This document shows, in pieces, positions 27,026-37,700 of a DNA stretch of 64,000 bases; the stretch's first letter is position 1, and each line of letters opens with the position of its first letter. This stretch comes from Bacteroidetes bacterium HLUCCA01 (lineage in GTDB: Bacteria; Bacteroidota; Rhodothermia; Balneolales; HLUCCA01), in the NCBI GenBank assembly GCA_001314545.1, contig LIHN01000001.1, positions 898,180-962,179 of the forward strand, read 5' to 3'. A program made the position numbers and the translations under genes. A model generated the notes under the pieces. That model had not been told where the DNA came from. It was given only the letters and a program-made list of their open reading frames with translations, and did not search any database.

Positions 27026-28801
27026 TTACTTGATCAGCATCATCTTGGAGGTCTCCACGAAATTGCCGGCCTGCAGGCGGTACATATACGTTCCGCTCGA
27101 CAGGTTCGAGGCATCAAAGGTGGCGGTATGGGTTCCGGCACTCAGGGTTCCGTTCACCAGCACCGCTACCTGTCGACCCAGCATATCATAGACCGTCAGG
27201 GTCACATCCGAGGCCGCCGGAATGGCAAACTGGATGTTGGTAGTCGGGTTGAATGGATTCGGGAAGTTGCCTTTCAACTCAAATGTACCCGGCAACGCAG
27301 CCAAATCCGAGTCGATGCTGGTACCTACAGGCAGGGTCAGCGTAGTACCGTCAGCAAGCACCACCAGGATTTCGAAGGCTTCACCGTCGTTGTTCCCGGC
27401 CGGAGACAGAAAACCTGACGCCAGAGCCAGCACCGCCTGATCGGCCAGGCTGGATACATCCAGAGTGTAGGTACCCACTACCGCATTACCATCGCCCGCA
27501 GCCGTCACGTCAACCACGTACTCATCGGCAGCAACGCTCAGGTAGTCCGACACCTCGCCATACCCTAGGTTACCGGCCAGCACAGCTCCGCCTGCGGTCA
27601 GACGCAGATCTACGGAAGGCGCATCGGTGGCACCATGCCATACGCGAAATTCTACATTGCCGGCTGTTTCGGCCTGGTCACGGGCCTCAATCAGCGCAAA
27701 GACGTTAAAATCGGTTTCTGCACCATCAGGGTTGGCGGCAAAGTCGCCGGGAGTCAGCACCCCATTGGCAACCAGGTGCCAGAGTTCACCTTCGCCAAGC
27801 GCTACCTCGAAAGTGGCGATGGCATCATCGATGCTCTCACTGCCGGGAGCGGCGAAGGAAATGTAATGGGAGAGTCCGGCGGGCAGTTCCAGAAACGGCG
27901 TTGCAGCACGGAAAGGGAAATCGGTGGCGAAGAGCGCTCCGTTCAGGTATACATCTACCTCTGCCACGCCCGGATCAGCAGCGTTGTGAATGACCTGAGC
28001 CGATGCGGTCAGGGCCGGAAGCAGGGCCGTGGTACCGTCGGAGAATACAGCCAGGAGTCCGAACTGCTCACCCCACTGATTGGCTTCAACATCCAGGAAT
28101 CCGGAGGCCAGAACCGTTACAGCAGCACCGCCGGCAGCGCTCAGGTCGGCATCAAATGCCGCAGCGGTAAGGTCGGTACCGGCTACATTGACATCCAGAA
28201 TATAGGCCGCCGGACCAACCGTGATGGTAGCTGCATCGGCATAGGAAGCATTGGGAACCAGGGTAACCGGAGCCGCAGCACGGGCATTGATGTCAACGGC
28301 GGGAGCATCGGTAGCACCATGGAACACATTGATGATAACATCGTCAGCACTGGCGGCTTCCTGGTCGACATCGGCAATGATTTCGAGGTTGAACGCGATG
28401 GAAAGCTCGTCAGGATTGGCGGAAAAGTCGTCCGGACTCAGCACGCCATTGGCTACAGCGATGTAGCTGGTATTGGCCGAAAGGGTAACCTGAAAATCGG
28501 CAATGATGTCGCCGGCACCGGTGCTGTTACCGGGTGCCACACCAATGGTGTACTCCACACCCGACTCCAGCTCGGTGAAGCCGGTGGCCTCACGAAACGC
28601 GAAATCGTCGAGCAGCAGGGTACCGTTCAGATAAATATCAACCTCCGCAGCGCCGGGATCAGCGGCGTTGTGGATAACCTGCAGGAATGCAGGACCGTCT
28701 CCTTCTACATCAGTAACACTTTGGGCTGTGGCCGCCAATGGCAGGGCCAGCACAGCCAGCACCGTTGCCAGGCCACGCATCTTCTCTGTAATAAACTTCA
28801 T
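27026..28801 (-). CDS. Secreted four-repeat DUF4397 protein with type IX sorting domain
   Basis: 591 residues. A signal peptide (GLATVLAVLALPLAATAQ) is followed by four related beta domains. Their starts read QVIHNAADPGAAEVDIYLNG (about 41), INVFHGATDAPAVDINA (about 155), QVIHNAADPGVAEVDVYLNG (about 270) and FRVWHGATDAPSVDLRL (about 385). Odd and even copies are more alike, so a two-domain block was duplicated. A C-terminal type A sorting domain follows: NFPNPFNPTTNIQFAIP, VYDMLGRQVAVLV, LSSGTYMYRLQAG, ending MMLIK. The product is therefore exported by the type IX system and probably surface-anchored. AGGAGA six bases before the ATG supports the start. Ligand unknown; an adhesion or structural role is likely. 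Confidence 0.93.
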   Translation of the reverse strand: MKFITEKMRGLATVLAVLALPLAATAQSVTDVEGDGPAFLQVIHNAADPGAAEVDIYLNGTLLLDDFAFREATGFTELESGVEYTIGVAPGNSTGAGDIIADFQVTLSANTSYIAVANGVLSPDDFSANPDELSIAFNLEIIADVDQEAASADDVIINVFHGATDAPAVDINARAAAPVTLVPNASYADAATITVGPAAYILDVNVAGTDLTAAAFDADLSAAGGAAVTVLASGFLDVEANQWGEQFGLLAVFSDGTTALLPALTASAQVIHNAADPGVAEVDVYLNGALFATDFPFRAATPFLELPAGLSHYISFAAPGSESIDDAIATFEVALGEGELWHLVANGVLTPGDFAANPDGAETDFNVFALIEARDQAETAGNVEFRVWHGATDAPSVDLRLTAGGAVLAGNLGYGEVSDYLSVAADEYVVDVTAAGDGNAVVGTYTLDVSSLADQAVLALASGFLSPAGNNDGEAFEILVVLADGTTLTLPVGTSIDSDLAALPGTFELKGNFPNPFNPTTNIQFAIPAASDVTLTVYDMLGRQVAVLVNGTLSAGTHTATFDASNLSSGTYMYRLQAGNFVETSKMMLIK

Positions 28802-29075
28802 ACAATCTCCTGAATAAAAATTTTGGATTGGTTAAGACAACGCCAGTTTGTTTTTGCGTTGATTGCCTTCTTAACACATCCAAAACCATCCCTGACTACA
28901 CCGTTTACAACTGTTTACACAGTATTTGTTGAAACAGGTATTCGGGCTGCGTTCCGGCACGCCCCGTCCGTGGCGACAACCAGGCCGGCTCAAATCCATA
29001 CAGGGTCTGCGGCTCCGGGTCATAAAAACAGAACCCAGCCGTTTGCGCGGAAGAAATCAGACCATTTTCAGGCGG

Positions 29076-30581
29076 CTAGTCGTCTTCGATGGGGAAGAAC
29101 ATGGTAAAGGTAGTGCCCGCGCCCAGTTTACTTTGTACCTCCACCCGGGCGCCCATCATGTCCAGGAAGCGTTTGGCGATGTGGAGCCCGATGCCGGCAC
29201 CCTCGTACTTGCGGGTACTGCCGGTACTCTCCTGCTTGAACTCATCAAATATGCGGGGAAGGAAATCTTCACTGATACCAATACCGGTGTCTTTAACTTC
29301 CACCACAGCCCAGCGCATGCGATGCCCCTTCTCGGTTTCCGTGACCGTGTCTATCGTGATGGTCACCGAGCCTTTTTCGGTGAACTTAATCGCGTTTCCG
29401 ATCACATTATTGAGCACCTGTCCGAGCAGACGCTGATCGAGCCGCAGCTGCTGGGGTTCGTTTTTGGCCAGGACCTTGATACGCAGACTTTTCTCCACGG
29501 CCAGGGTTGCCACCAGTCGGACCGCCTGCTGCACCTCGGTAGACAACTGCACGGTGTCTTCCACCATTTCAATACGGGTTGCCTCAATAAGGGCCAGATC
29601 CAGCACGGCATCCATGGTCTCCAGCAGGCGCAGTCCGCTGCGGGTAATATTGCGGATCATATGCAGATGCTGCTCGTCTTCCAGCTCCGACTCCAGGATA
29701 GAGGCAAATCCCAGGATACCGGTAAGCGGTGTGCGGATTTCATGGGAAATATTCGACAGAAATGTAGATTTCAGCCGGTTCATTTCCTCGGCCTTGTTCT
29801 TGGCCTGAACCAGCTCCATCTGATCGCGTTTGCGGTCGGTAATATCGCGGGCATTGAGCACCACACCGGAATCCATCCCTTCCACACGGAACAGGGAACC
29901 CACTACATCCAGAAATACATAGCCCTTCTGCTTGTGCAGAAACCGCAATTCCATGCTCAGGGCATGTGGCTCGGCAGCCTGCTGCAGCGACTCCAGAAAT
30001 TCATCCAGCTTCTGCCGGCTGGGCTCGTCGAGGTGGCGGGCGATGTCGGTGCCGATCAGCTCCTCATCGGTGTAGCCAAGTACCCGGAAAGACGACGGAC
30101 TCACGAAGTTAATCTCACCGTTTTCGCCCAGCAACGCGATAATATCATTGCTGTTTTGAATCAGCGAACGGAATTTGAGCTCACTCTGCTTGAGTTTCAG
30201 GCTCATCTCGTGCTTATAGACCGCCATTTCAATGGTGGTCTGAATTTCACGGTCGTTGAAGGGCTTGAGCAGGTATCCGAAAGGCTCGGTATGCTTGGCA
30301 CGGTTGATGGTTTCACCATCACGATGAGCCGTGAGGTAAATATGCGGGATGTCGAACCGGCGATGCAGCTCCCCGGCGGTCTCAATACCGTCCATTTCTC
30401 CCTGGATGCGGATATCCATGAGAACCATATCCGGATGGTGCTGCTCCACAGCCTGCATCGCAGCAGTTCCGGAAGCCACCATATCCACAACTTCGTAACC
30501 GAACCGCTCCAGACGGTGGCGAAGATCCATAGCGACAATCCGCTCGTCTTCAACAATTAACAGACGTGTTTTTTTATCCAT
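29076..30581 (-). CDS. Receiver-PAS-histidine kinase hybrid
   Basis: 501 residues, soluble. A receiver domain comes first (residues 5-120; LLIVEDE, phosphoacceptor Asp 56 in VLMDIRI, Lys in YLLKPF). A PAS domain follows (about 135-255; LIQNSNDIIALLGENGEINFVSPSS to LNARDITDRKR), then HisKA with His 280 in FLSNISHEIRTPL, and HATPase (NNVIGNAIKFTEKG, VKDTGIGISEDFLPRIFDEF, GAGIGLHIAKRF). All catalytic residues are present. The receiver-first order means it takes phosphate or signal from another kinase and couples it to its own kinase. No output regulator is adjacent, so the partner is elsewhere. It is transcribed away from the DPP4 gene. Confidence 0.95.
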   Translation of the reverse strand: MDKKTRLLIVEDERIVAMDLRHRLERFGYEVVDMVASGTAAMQAVEQHHPDMVLMDIRIQGEMDGIETAGELHRRFDIPHIYLTAHRDGETINRAKHTEPFGYLLKPFNDREIQTTIEMAVYKHEMSLKLKQSELKFRSLIQNSNDIIALLGENGEINFVSPSSFRVLGYTDEELIGTDIARHLDEPSRQKLDEFLESLQQAAEPHALSMELRFLHKQKGYVFLDVVGSLFRVEGMDSGVVLNARDITDRKRDQMELVQAKNKAEEMNRLKSTFLSNISHEIRTPLTGILGFASILESELEDEQHLHMIRNITRSGLRLLETMDAVLDLALIEATRIEMVEDTVQLSTEVQQAVRLVATLAVEKSLRIKVLAKNEPQQLRLDQRLLGQVLNNVIGNAIKFTEKGSVTITIDTVTETEKGHRMRWAVVEVKDTGIGISEDFLPRIFDEFKQESTGSTRKYEGAGIGLHIAKRFLDMMGARVEVQSKLGAGTTFTMFFPIEDD

Positions 30582-30803
30582 GCTTTTTATAACTCAAAAT
30601 CACCGCCCCTATGATATATCAGGGACAGGTGCACACAAAAAACGGCTTTAAGCCTGTTGCCGCGCCTCCCCCGAAGCGTTGTCAGCAGCTAAACTCCACG
30701 TTGACCAAGTTCGTTTACAGCTCGGTTTAGTTAGTTTGCTATATTACTACAAATCTTCAGAAGTTACCGTTTTTCTTTCAATTTCTTAACCAAGGCAATC
30801 CAT

Positions 30804-33029
30804 ATGAAACCCGGACTACACAGAATCCTATTGGTTATCGGCAGTTTTGTATTAATATTTACTAATATTTCCGTATCGCAGTCTACAGCACCCCACAGCT
30901 ACGATTCCCTGGAAGAAGCCCTGCAATCGGCCTCTATGTGGCGGGGAGAACCCGGCCCCCGGAATCTGATATGGATCGACGGCGGACAACGATACTCCTA
31001 TTCCAGCAGAAATCCCGAAACCAGCCGCACGGAAATCCGCGCGTACACCCCGGAAACCGGCCGGGATGAACTCCTGCTGGACACGCAGTCCCTCACCTTC
31101 CCCGGCACCGACACCCCCTTCACCTACCGGAGCTTCCAATGGGCGGGCGACAGCGACCACATCCTGTTTGAAACCAACTTCCGCCCGGTCTACCGCCACA
31201 GCGGCATCAGCGATTTCTACTTCTATTCACGCAGTACCGGCACCCTGCAGCTGGTTGCCCGGGACGCGGGTACCGCCGAACTTTCCCCGGACGGCGGACG
31301 GGTCGGATTTGAACGCGAGGGCGACCTTTATATATACGAATTCGCCACCGACCAGACCATCCGCCTCACCCACGATGCTACCGAACACGTATTCAACGGC
31401 AGAACGGGCTGGGTCTACGAAGAAGAATTCATGATCACCCAGGCCTGGAAATGGTCGCCCGACGGACGCTACATCGCCTTCTGGCAGGAAGACGAGTCGC
31501 AGGTTCCCGTCTTTCAGATGACCAATTATGAAGGTCAGCACAGCGAATACGTACAAATCCGTTATCCCAAGGTGGGCGACACCAATCCTACGGTTCGCAT
31601 TGGCGTAGTGGATGTGGTCACCGGCGAACGTACCTGGCTTGACACCGGCATGCCGGCCGACAGCTACATCCCCCGAATTTATTGGACCGCCGATGAGGGC
31701 ACCCTCGCCGTAGTCCACCTCACCCGCAACCAGCGCGAGCTTCGCCTGTTTTTCTTCGATGCCGACAGCGGTGAGCGCCGGCTGGTCATGCAGGAAACCT
31801 CCGAGTACTGGATAGACATATTCAACTTTTTCGAGGGCATCCAGGAATTTTTCTTCTTCCCCGAGCAGAGTCGCGAGTTCTTCTGGCTGTCTGACCGCGA
31901 CGGATACCGCCATCTGTACCGGTACAATTATGACGGGGAGCTGGTCAACCAGGTGACCCGGGGCGAGTGGGAAGTGACCTATATCCATGCCCTGGACGCC
32001 TCCGCCGGACACCTGTATTATTCCTCTACCCAGGCATCACCGCTGGAGCGGCATCTGTACCGGGTGAATCTGGATGGCAGCGAACCCCGGCAAATAACCC
32101 GGGATGCAGGTCGGCATAGTGCGGATGTATCCCCGGACGGGCGCTACTTCCTGCACAGCTGGTCGGCAGTGGATCAGCCGCGCCAGGTACACCTGCGCCG
32201 GACCGACGGAGAAATCCTGAAAACCTACGTGGATGGCAGCACCGTTCAGACCAACCTGGAGCAGCGTGCTTATTACCCGGCCACCCTGCACCGCTTCGAG
32301 ACCAGTGATAGCATAAGCCTGGACATGATGATCATCCTGCCGGAGGGATTCGATGAAAACCAAACCTATCCGGTTGTCCTGGATATTTACGGCGGACCCG
32401 GCGCGCAGTCGGTCTACAATCAGTTCGAAACCAACATGTGGCGACAGTACCTGGCCAGTCAGGGGTTCATCGTAGCCAGTGTGAACAATCGTGGCAGCGG
32501 TGGCAGGGGACGCGATTTCGAGAAAGTGGTCTACCGGAATCTGGGCTGGTGGGAAGCCTTTGATTTCAACGAAACCGCCGCCTACCTGGCCTCCAAACCC
32601 TGGGTTGATGCCGACAATATGGCCATACGCGGTCACAGCTACGGCGGGTATATGGTGCTGTATACCCTCACCGCCTGGCCCGACCGTTTTCAAAAAGGCA
32701 TCAGTGGTGCGCCGGTGAGCGACTGGAAACTGTACGACACCATCTACTCCGAGCGGTATATGGACGAGCTGGAGGCCAATCGCGACGGGTACCGGCAAAG
32801 TTCACCGACTACACGGGCCGACCAGCTGCAGGCCGAGTTGCTGCTGGTCCATTCCTCCATGGATGAAAACGTGCACGTACAACACACGTTCCAGTTCGCA
32901 CGGGCGCTGATAGACAACCGTATTGACGCGCAGCTGCGCATTTTCCCGCCCGGCGCCCATGGGGTATCCTACAGCTGGGATTCCTACCTCTACCTCATGC
33001 AGCTCTACACCGATTTTCTGATGGAGTAA
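30804..33029 (+). CDS. Dipeptidyl-peptidase IV-type S9 peptidase
   Basis: 741 residues with a signal peptide (GLHRILLVIGSFVLIFTNISVS). Residues of about 40-480 form the DPP4 beta-propeller; GWVYEEEFMITQAWKWSPDGRYIAFWQEDES carries the Glu pair that holds the substrate N-terminus. The C-terminal hydrolase domain has the triad Ser 612 (GHSYGGYM), Asp 687 (SSMDENVH) and His 719 (PGAHGVS), and the DIYGGPGAQSV loop. It removes X-Pro/X-Ala dipeptides from peptides in the periplasm or outside, for protein-based nutrition. The gene is monocistronic; the hybrid kinase gene is divergent upstream. Confidence 0.97.
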   Translation: MKPGLHRILLVIGSFVLIFTNISVSQSTAPHSYDSLEEALQSASMWRGEPGPRNLIWIDGGQRYSYSSRNPETSRTEIRAYTPETGRDELLLDTQSLTFPGTDTPFTYRSFQWAGDSDHILFETNFRPVYRHSGISDFYFYSRSTGTLQLVARDAGTAELSPDGGRVGFEREGDLYIYEFATDQTIRLTHDATEHVFNGRTGWVYEEEFMITQAWKWSPDGRYIAFWQEDESQVPVFQMTNYEGQHSEYVQIRYPKVGDTNPTVRIGVVDVVTGERTWLDTGMPADSYIPRIYWTADEGTLAVVHLTRNQRELRLFFFDADSGERRLVMQETSEYWIDIFNFFEGIQEFFFFPEQSREFFWLSDRDGYRHLYRYNYDGELVNQVTRGEWEVTYIHALDASAGHLYYSSTQASPLERHLYRVNLDGSEPRQITRDAGRHSADVSPDGRYFLHSWSAVDQPRQVHLRRTDGEILKTYVDGSTVQTNLEQRAYYPATLHRFETSDSISLDMMIILPEGFDENQTYPVVLDIYGGPGAQSVYNQFETNMWRQYLASQGFIVASVNNRGSGGRGRDFEKVVYRNLGWWEAFDFNETAAYLASKPWVDADNMAIRGHSYGGYMVLYTLTAWPDRFQKGISGAPVSDWKLYDTIYSERYMDELEANRDGYRQSSPTTRADQLQAELLLVHSSMDENVHVQHTFQFARALIDNRIDAQLRIFPPGAHGVSYSWDSYLYLMQLYTDFLME

Positions 33030-33322
33030 CCGTCGGTCCATTTTTTCCGGCCGGGATTACAGCTTACGCTATCATCCGTAAAGCCTGACTTCAACCCCAC
33101 CGCCAGTTTAAACATGGCCGATGGGGGAAGCAGGCCGGCCATCGGCGGCAACAAGGGCAGCTGTACGGCCTTGCACTCCGTGTAGATGCAACAAACTGGC
33201 ATTAATCGGCAACTAACGCAGATTCTAACGTCATTTATAGTCTTTTTACACCGCTTCCGAAACCTTTTAGCTCGCGCGATGCTTACTTTTGTTGTAACAA
33301 CAATTTCTACAAAAAGTACATT
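33030..33322. other. Intergenic region before the RND operon
   Basis: Just under 300 bp with no gene. An 8-bp perfect inverted repeat (GCCGATGG 33117-33124, CCATCGGC 33139-33146) is a candidate hairpin without a T-run. TACTTTTG at 33284-33291 fits the -7 TAnnTTTG pattern about 30 bp before the adaptor start, though I see no good -33 partner. Confidence 0.5.
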
Positions 33323-34651
33323 TTGCGCACATCACCTACACTCACACTACTTGCAGCCGGCTTGTCGGCTCTGATGGCCTGTTCCGGAGAAGAAGCATCC
33401 GACAACCGCGAACGCACCCGACCGGTGCCCTCCGTTGAAACCGTTGTAGCTCAATTTGGCAGCCTCCCGCTGGAAGAACGCATGAACGGCTCAGTGCGGG
33501 CGTTTAACCAGACCGATATCTACGCAGAAATAACCGCTCCGGTAATGGAAGTACTGGTCAGCAACGGCGATGCGGTGCAGGCTGGCCAGCCCCTGGTCCG
33601 GCTGCGGGACCTGGAAGCCCGCGAGCAGCTCAGTCAGGCGCGCTCCAGTCTGGAAATTGCCCGGGCTCAGCTGCAACAGACTCTGGCCCGGCTGGAAGCC
33701 CAGCGCAACCAGCTCAACCGACTGCAGCAACTCACCTCGCGCGACTTCCAGAGTCAGTCGGAACTGGAACAACTGCAGTCTGAAGTCAATGCCCTGGAAG
33801 CTACCCGCCAGCTGAACGAAGCTCAGGTACGTCAGGCCGAATCGGTAGTCAATGAACGGGAGAATCGCCTGGAAGTTACCACGGTCAAAGCCCCCATCAG
33901 CGGTATCGTAGGGCAACGTAATGCCGAGGTGGGCCAGCAGGTCAACTCCGGCACCATGCTCTTTCAGATCGGCGATCTGGACCGTATCCGCGTGCAGGTC
34001 ACCCTCACCGAGGGCATGCTTTCACGCATCCGTACCGGCATGCGCACCCAGATTTCATCGCCGGCATTCGGAGACAGTGTCATCACGGCCCGTGTGAGCC
34101 GGATCAACCCGTTCCTGAATCCAGTCACCCACACCGCCGAAGCTGAAATCGAAATTGAAAATCCCGGCAGGTTGCTGCGTCCCGGCATGTTCGTGAATGT
34201 TGACATTTTCTACGGCGACAGCGAGCAAGCTACGCTGGTTCCCAACAATGCCATTTACCGACACCCCAGGGAGGGTTTCGAAGGCGTCTATGTAGCCCCT
34301 TCGCTGCGTGATGAGCTAAACTTCATGAACGAAGACGGTCAGGAAATTCCCCAGATGGTGGGACCTACCGGCGTTGAATTCCGTCGCATCGAAATCGTGG
34401 CCAGGGGCCGGATGGTCACCGCCGTGCGGGGTATTGACCCCAACACCCATGTAGTCACCCTCGGGCAGAACCTGCTGGCCGACGGAACCGAACAGGCCCG
34501 GATCCGCCAGGTCGACTGGGAGCATATCCTTGACCTGCAGCAGATGCAGGCTCGTGATCTGATCCGCATCATTCAGCAGCGTAGCATAACCCGCCAGAAC
34601 GGCGATACACCCAGCAGCAGTTTACTTCTGACGCAGCCTGCCCGGCTCTGA
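33323..34651 (+). CDS. RND efflux periplasmic adaptor (membrane fusion) lipoprotein
   Basis: 442 residues from a TTG start at 33323; no better start is in frame. A lipoprotein signal ends in ALMAC. The order is that of HlyD/AcrA adaptors: a beta-barrel/lipoyl half (VMEVLVSNGDAVQAGQPLVRL), a long alpha-hairpin (about 90-165, LEARQQ... coiled coil with many Gln and Leu), the second lipoyl half (VKAPISGIVGQRNAEVGQQV), and a barrel (TLTEGMLSRIRTGMRTQI). It links the inner-membrane pump to an outer-membrane channel. The permease gene follows 125 bp downstream; no TolC-type channel is nearby, so one encoded elsewhere must be used. Confidence 0.95.
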   Translation: MRTSPTLTLLAAGLSALMACSGEEASDNRERTRPVPSVETVVAQFGSLPLEERMNGSVRAFNQTDIYAEITAPVMEVLVSNGDAVQAGQPLVRLRDLEAREQLSQARSSLEIARAQLQQTLARLEAQRNQLNRLQQLTSRDFQSQSELEQLQSEVNALEATRQLNEAQVRQAESVVNERENRLEVTTVKAPISGIVGQRNAEVGQQVNSGTMLFQIGDLDRIRVQVTLTEGMLSRIRTGMRTQISSPAFGDSVITARVSRINPFLNPVTHTAEAEIEIENPGRLLRPGMFVNVDIFYGDSEQATLVPNNAIYRHPREGFEGVYVAPSLRDELNFMNEDGQEIPQMVGPTGVEFRRIEIVARGRMVTAVRGIDPNTHVVTLGQNLLADGTEQARIRQVDWEHILDLQQMQARDLIRIIQQRSITRQNGDTPSSSLLLTQPARL

Positions 34652-34776
34652 GCGGCATCCGGGAAACCGGTGCCCGCACCGGACAAGCGTGCAACATACC
34701 CGCACCGTTCATGCAGCGGTGCCGACTCATCCGGCGGATTCGCCGACATATTATATTCACTTAAACTCAAGGTACC

Positions 34777-37700
34777 GTGTCGTTAACCGGAACATCCATC
34801 AAACGTCCCATCGCCACGGCGATGGTCTTCCTCATTGTGATTACCCTGGGTACCATCGGCTTCCGCTACCTGCCGGTTGACCTGTTGCCACCCATTGAAT
34901 TCCCGCAACTTACCATTGCCGTAAACTACGATAATGTAGGTCCGGAGGAGATGGAACTAATCATCACCGACCAGGTTGAAAATGCCATTGCGGGCGTCCC
35001 CAACGTAGAACGCGTGACCTCCAGCTCCAGCGAGGGCAACTCCCGGGTGACCCTGAATTTTGCCCAGGGTGTGAACCTGGATGAAGCCACCAATGATGTT
35101 CGTGCTGCCCTCGACCGGGTCCGCCGTTCGCTGCCGGCTGAAGTTGACGCACCCCGCATCTGGAAATTTGACCCCAACGACTCACCCATCGTCGTTCTGG
35201 GGGCACGCTCTGAGCGGGATCTGGCCGAGGTAACCCGCATCATTGAGCGGGAAATCGGCAAAATGTTTGAGCAGATTCCCGGTGTTGGTGCCATCGATGT
35301 TTGGGGCGGAGTCAACCAGGAAATCCGTGTCGATCTCATCCGTGACCGCCTTGCATCCTCCCAACTTACCGCCGCTGATGTAAGCCAGGCTATCAGTCGT
35401 GAGAACAGCAATGTTCCGGGAGGTAACGTCAAAGACGGACTCAGCGACCTGTACATCCGTTCGGTGGGTGAATTTACCGACATCGACCAGATTGCGAATA
35501 CCGTGATACGCACCGTTGACGGGGCGCCCATACGGGTGCGTGACGTAGCGGAAATCACCCTTGATTACCAGGATCTGGGCCGGTACATCGAGGTCAACGA
35601 CCTTCCCATGATCCGTTTCGGCATCCGTAAGCAGTCCGGCGCCAATACGGTAGCTGTAGCTGAAGCCATCCGCAACGAAACCGAACGGATTAATTCTCTG
35701 CGGGACGACATCGACCTGGTGGTCATCCGTGATCAGAGTCAATTCATCCAAAGTTCGATAGATAACGTACGGAATTCCGCGGTCTGGGGCGGAATACTGG
35801 CTATAGTGGTGCTGCTGGCATTCCTTCGCAACGGGTCCACTACCCTGATCATCGCCGTATCCATACCCATCTCCATCATTGCTACGTTTGCTCTGCTGTA
35901 CTTCAACGGGCTCACGCTGAATCAGATGAGTTTTGGCGGACTCGCCCTGGGGGTCGGCCTTATTGTTGACAATGCCATTGTGGTACTGGAGAATATCGTT
36001 CGAAAACGGCAAAACGGAGCCAAAAAGAAAGAAGCGGCCCGTAAAGGCACCCGGGAAGTTACCGGAGCGATCATCGCTTCCACCCTGACGACGTCGGTAA
36101 TTTTTCTGCCCGTGGTGTTCATGAATACCACAACCGGGGTCATGTTTCAACAAATGGCGCTGGTCGTGGTCTTTGCCCTGATCTGCTCCCTTTTTGTTGC
36201 CCTGACGCTGGTTCCCATGCTCTCCAGCCAGTTCCTGACGATTAAAAAGCTGGAAAAAGACACCACCAGCAGATCGGGTATACAACGCTTTTTCGACCGG
36301 CTGGACAGCGGCTATGGCAACATTGTAGCCTATGTACTGCACCGGAAAACCTGGGTTTTCGCCGTTACCGGTGTCTTGCTGATTGTATCCTACATGGGCG
36401 TTGAACAAATTCCGGTAGAGCTGACTCCGCAAACCGAGTCCGATGAAATCAGCGTTAACCTGCGTATGGATTCCGGTACCAACATCGCCATTGTAAATCA
36501 ATACATGGAAGAGCTGGATGCTGTGGTGCGGCAGGTCATTCCACAGGAAGAAATCCTTTTTTATACCCGCGATGTACGCAATGGCAATGGTGAAATTGAA
36601 CTGGCACTCACCCCTCCTGACCAACGAACCATACCCAGTGCAGAACTGGCGGACCAGCTGCGCGAGCAGGTGCAGGGACTGGTGCCCGGCGCCCGTATTG
36701 ACGTGCGTGCCCAATCGGGACTATGGATCCTCCGGCGGATTTTCGGTGGTGGTGGTGGTGGCAATGAAGCCATTAACATTCAGCTGCGCGGGTACAATCT
36801 GGAGCTGGCCGCCGATATGGCTCAGGATATGGCCAACCGCATTGAGGTATTGCCCGGAATTGTAGATGTACGCGTGGGCGAGCGTGACGGTCGACCCGAA
36901 CAGCGCATCAATCTGGACCGGGAACGGATTGCCCAGCTGGGCATCGGTTCACGCGAAGTCTCAGCAGCTATACAAGCCAACATCAGCGGAAGCCGCGCCG
37001 GGTATTTCCGTAGTGACGGCGATGAAATCCCCATTACGGTCCGCCTCCGACCGGAAGACCGGCTCAGTTCCCTTGACATCAACAATATTTCCGTACGCGC
37101 CGCTGACGGTTCAATTATACCGGTATCCGCACTGGTAACCACCGAGGGCGGTCGGGGTCCGGAAGGCATCCGCCGGGAAAACGGGCAGCGAATCACCAAT
37201 ATTACCGCCAATCTTGAACGCGGTGTTCCGCTGGGAGATGCCGTTGAAGCGATACAAAACGAGCTGGCAGGTTATCCCCTGCCTGAGGGCTATTCCATTT
37301 ATTTCGGCGGCGAATACGAGGAGCAGCAGAAAGCCCAGCGCGATTTCAACATGGCCATTCTGATGGCGCTGATTCTGATTTACATGGTAATGGCCGCTCA
37401 GTTTGAACGGTTTCTGGACCCGCTTATCGTGATGTTTTCCGTACCACTGGCCATAATCGGTATTGTACCCGCCCTGCTGCTGACCGGTACCACGCTGAAC
37501 CTGCAAAGTCTCATGGGTGTGGTCATGCTCATCGGAATTGTGGTGAATAACGCCATCCTGCTGGTCGACTACATCAACCTGATGCGCCGTGAACAGAATA
37601 TGGAATTGTACCAGGCTGTGATTGAAGCCGGAAAGCTGCGCCTGCGACCTATCCTGATGACCACCGCTACAACGGTGCTCGGACTGCTGCCACTGAGTTT

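Noticed and set aside
25396-27033. Very long open frame opposite the polymerase gene
   Set aside because: It lies antisense to a clear Y-family polymerase and owes its length to GC-rich codon use; its product has no recognisable domain. The same holds for long antisense frames at 5321-6370, 6395-7576, 8729-9751, 10407-11657, 14760-15905, 28926-30560 and 35182-36714.
36745-36765. GGT microsatellite
   Set aside because: It encodes an in-frame glycine run in the RND permease periplasmic loop and needs no other explanation.
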